A stretch of DNA of 64,000 nucleotides from Takakia lepidozioides (Eukaryota > Streptophyta > Takakiopsida > Takakiales > Takakiaceae). Position 1 is the first letter of the stretch; each line of letters opens with the position of its first letter. The position numbers and the translations under genes are program-made. The notes under the pieces are model-generated. The model saw nothing but the letters and a program-made list of their open reading frames with translations, was not told the origin of the DNA and made no database searches. The DNA lies in contig CM060732.1 in NCBI GenBank assembly GCA_030704615.1, forward strand, positions 60,183,053 to 60,247,052, in the 5' to 3' direction. Shown in pieces: positions 63,674 through 64,000 of the stretch.

Positions 63674-64000
63674 GGCCCTCTTGGATGAATCTGGACCCAC
63701 ACTCTATCCCTGCTCCTTCAGCTATCCATGCCTTTGTACAAATCATGCATTCATCTTTGCCTTGTTGCTAGCAGCTGACAATGACAGCCTAGATTTGTTC
63801 TAGGAAACACCCAATCAGTTTATCCCACTAGTTCCTATGTTGAATTGCGTCTGCTACTCTCTGTAATCCAACAGACATTCACCTTTTTGCCTCGGTTGTC
63901 CCACCATTGACCGGGGTCAGAAAAGTATTCATTCCACAGCTTCTCCTCATCTCTGTTACCTGTTTTTGGATACTTGAACCTGTTGTCACATTGGCAATAT
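63674..64000. repeat. Direct repeat, copy B (runs to the window edge)
   Basis: Second copy of the repeat at 63089-63416. It reaches the last base of the window and may continue. A 257-bp spacer separates the copies. It may be a local tandem array or a pair of LTR fragments. Confidence 0.88.

Overview
The window is nuclear DNA of a land plant. The evidence is a plastid ribosomal protein with a transit peptide, a plant shaggy-type kinase carrying the TREE motif, GPAT9, GT-AG introns throughout, and a short interstitial run of the plant telomere repeat (CCCTAAA). Long repeat-filled introns and a Ty3/gypsy element that encodes a cytosine methyltransferase would suit a seed-free plant (bryophyte, lycophyte or fern) with a sizeable genome, but the sequence does not settle the lineage. 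All gene models below were assembled by hand from splice signals and protein similarity recalled from memory; no database search was run.

Layout. 1-10.6 kb holds two copies of a segment of about 1.8 kb (1-1790 and 8766-10590). Copy 2 carries the 5' half of an apparently intact LysM-domain gene on the minus strand (7559-9618 or further upstream). Copy 1 is a broken relic. Between them lie two PIF/Harbinger-type MITEs, a larger inverted-repeat element containing one of them, and the nuclear gene for plastid ribosomal protein S10 (minus, 5309-6742). 12.1-19.1 kb is a decayed Ty3/gypsy element on the minus strand whose order is gag, zinc knuckles, protease, DNA cytosine-5 methyltransferase, a stump of reverse transcriptase, integrase. 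The reverse transcriptase and RNase H core is missing. 19.7-20.2 kb is a CACAGCC-rich minisatellite. 20.8-22.9 kb holds decayed Harbinger parts (a Myb/SANT-like domain and a DDE transposase).

24.6-41.1 kb is the gene-rich core. A YrdC-type threonylcarbamoyl-AMP synthase (minus) and the 12-exon GPAT9 gene (plus) diverge from a 347-bp gap. A ribosomal-L1-domain protein (minus) and the 4-exon RPS23 gene (plus) diverge from a 468-bp gap holding a telo-box. GPAT9 introns are full of 5'-truncated LINE copies. 42.9-47.3 kb is a complete 12-exon shaggy/GSK3-like kinase (minus).

47.3-64 kb has no recognisable host gene. It contains microsatellites, a CpG-rich island, tRNA-like SINE heads, a second decayed Ty3/gypsy element (59.5-62.6 kb, minus) and a direct repeat that runs off the right edge.

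The host genes are housekeeping: cytosolic and plastid ribosomes, ribosome biogenesis, tRNA t6A modification, the first step of glycerolipid synthesis, and GSK3 signalling. The strongest candidate for an unusual system is the retrotransposon that carries its own cytosine methyltransferase.
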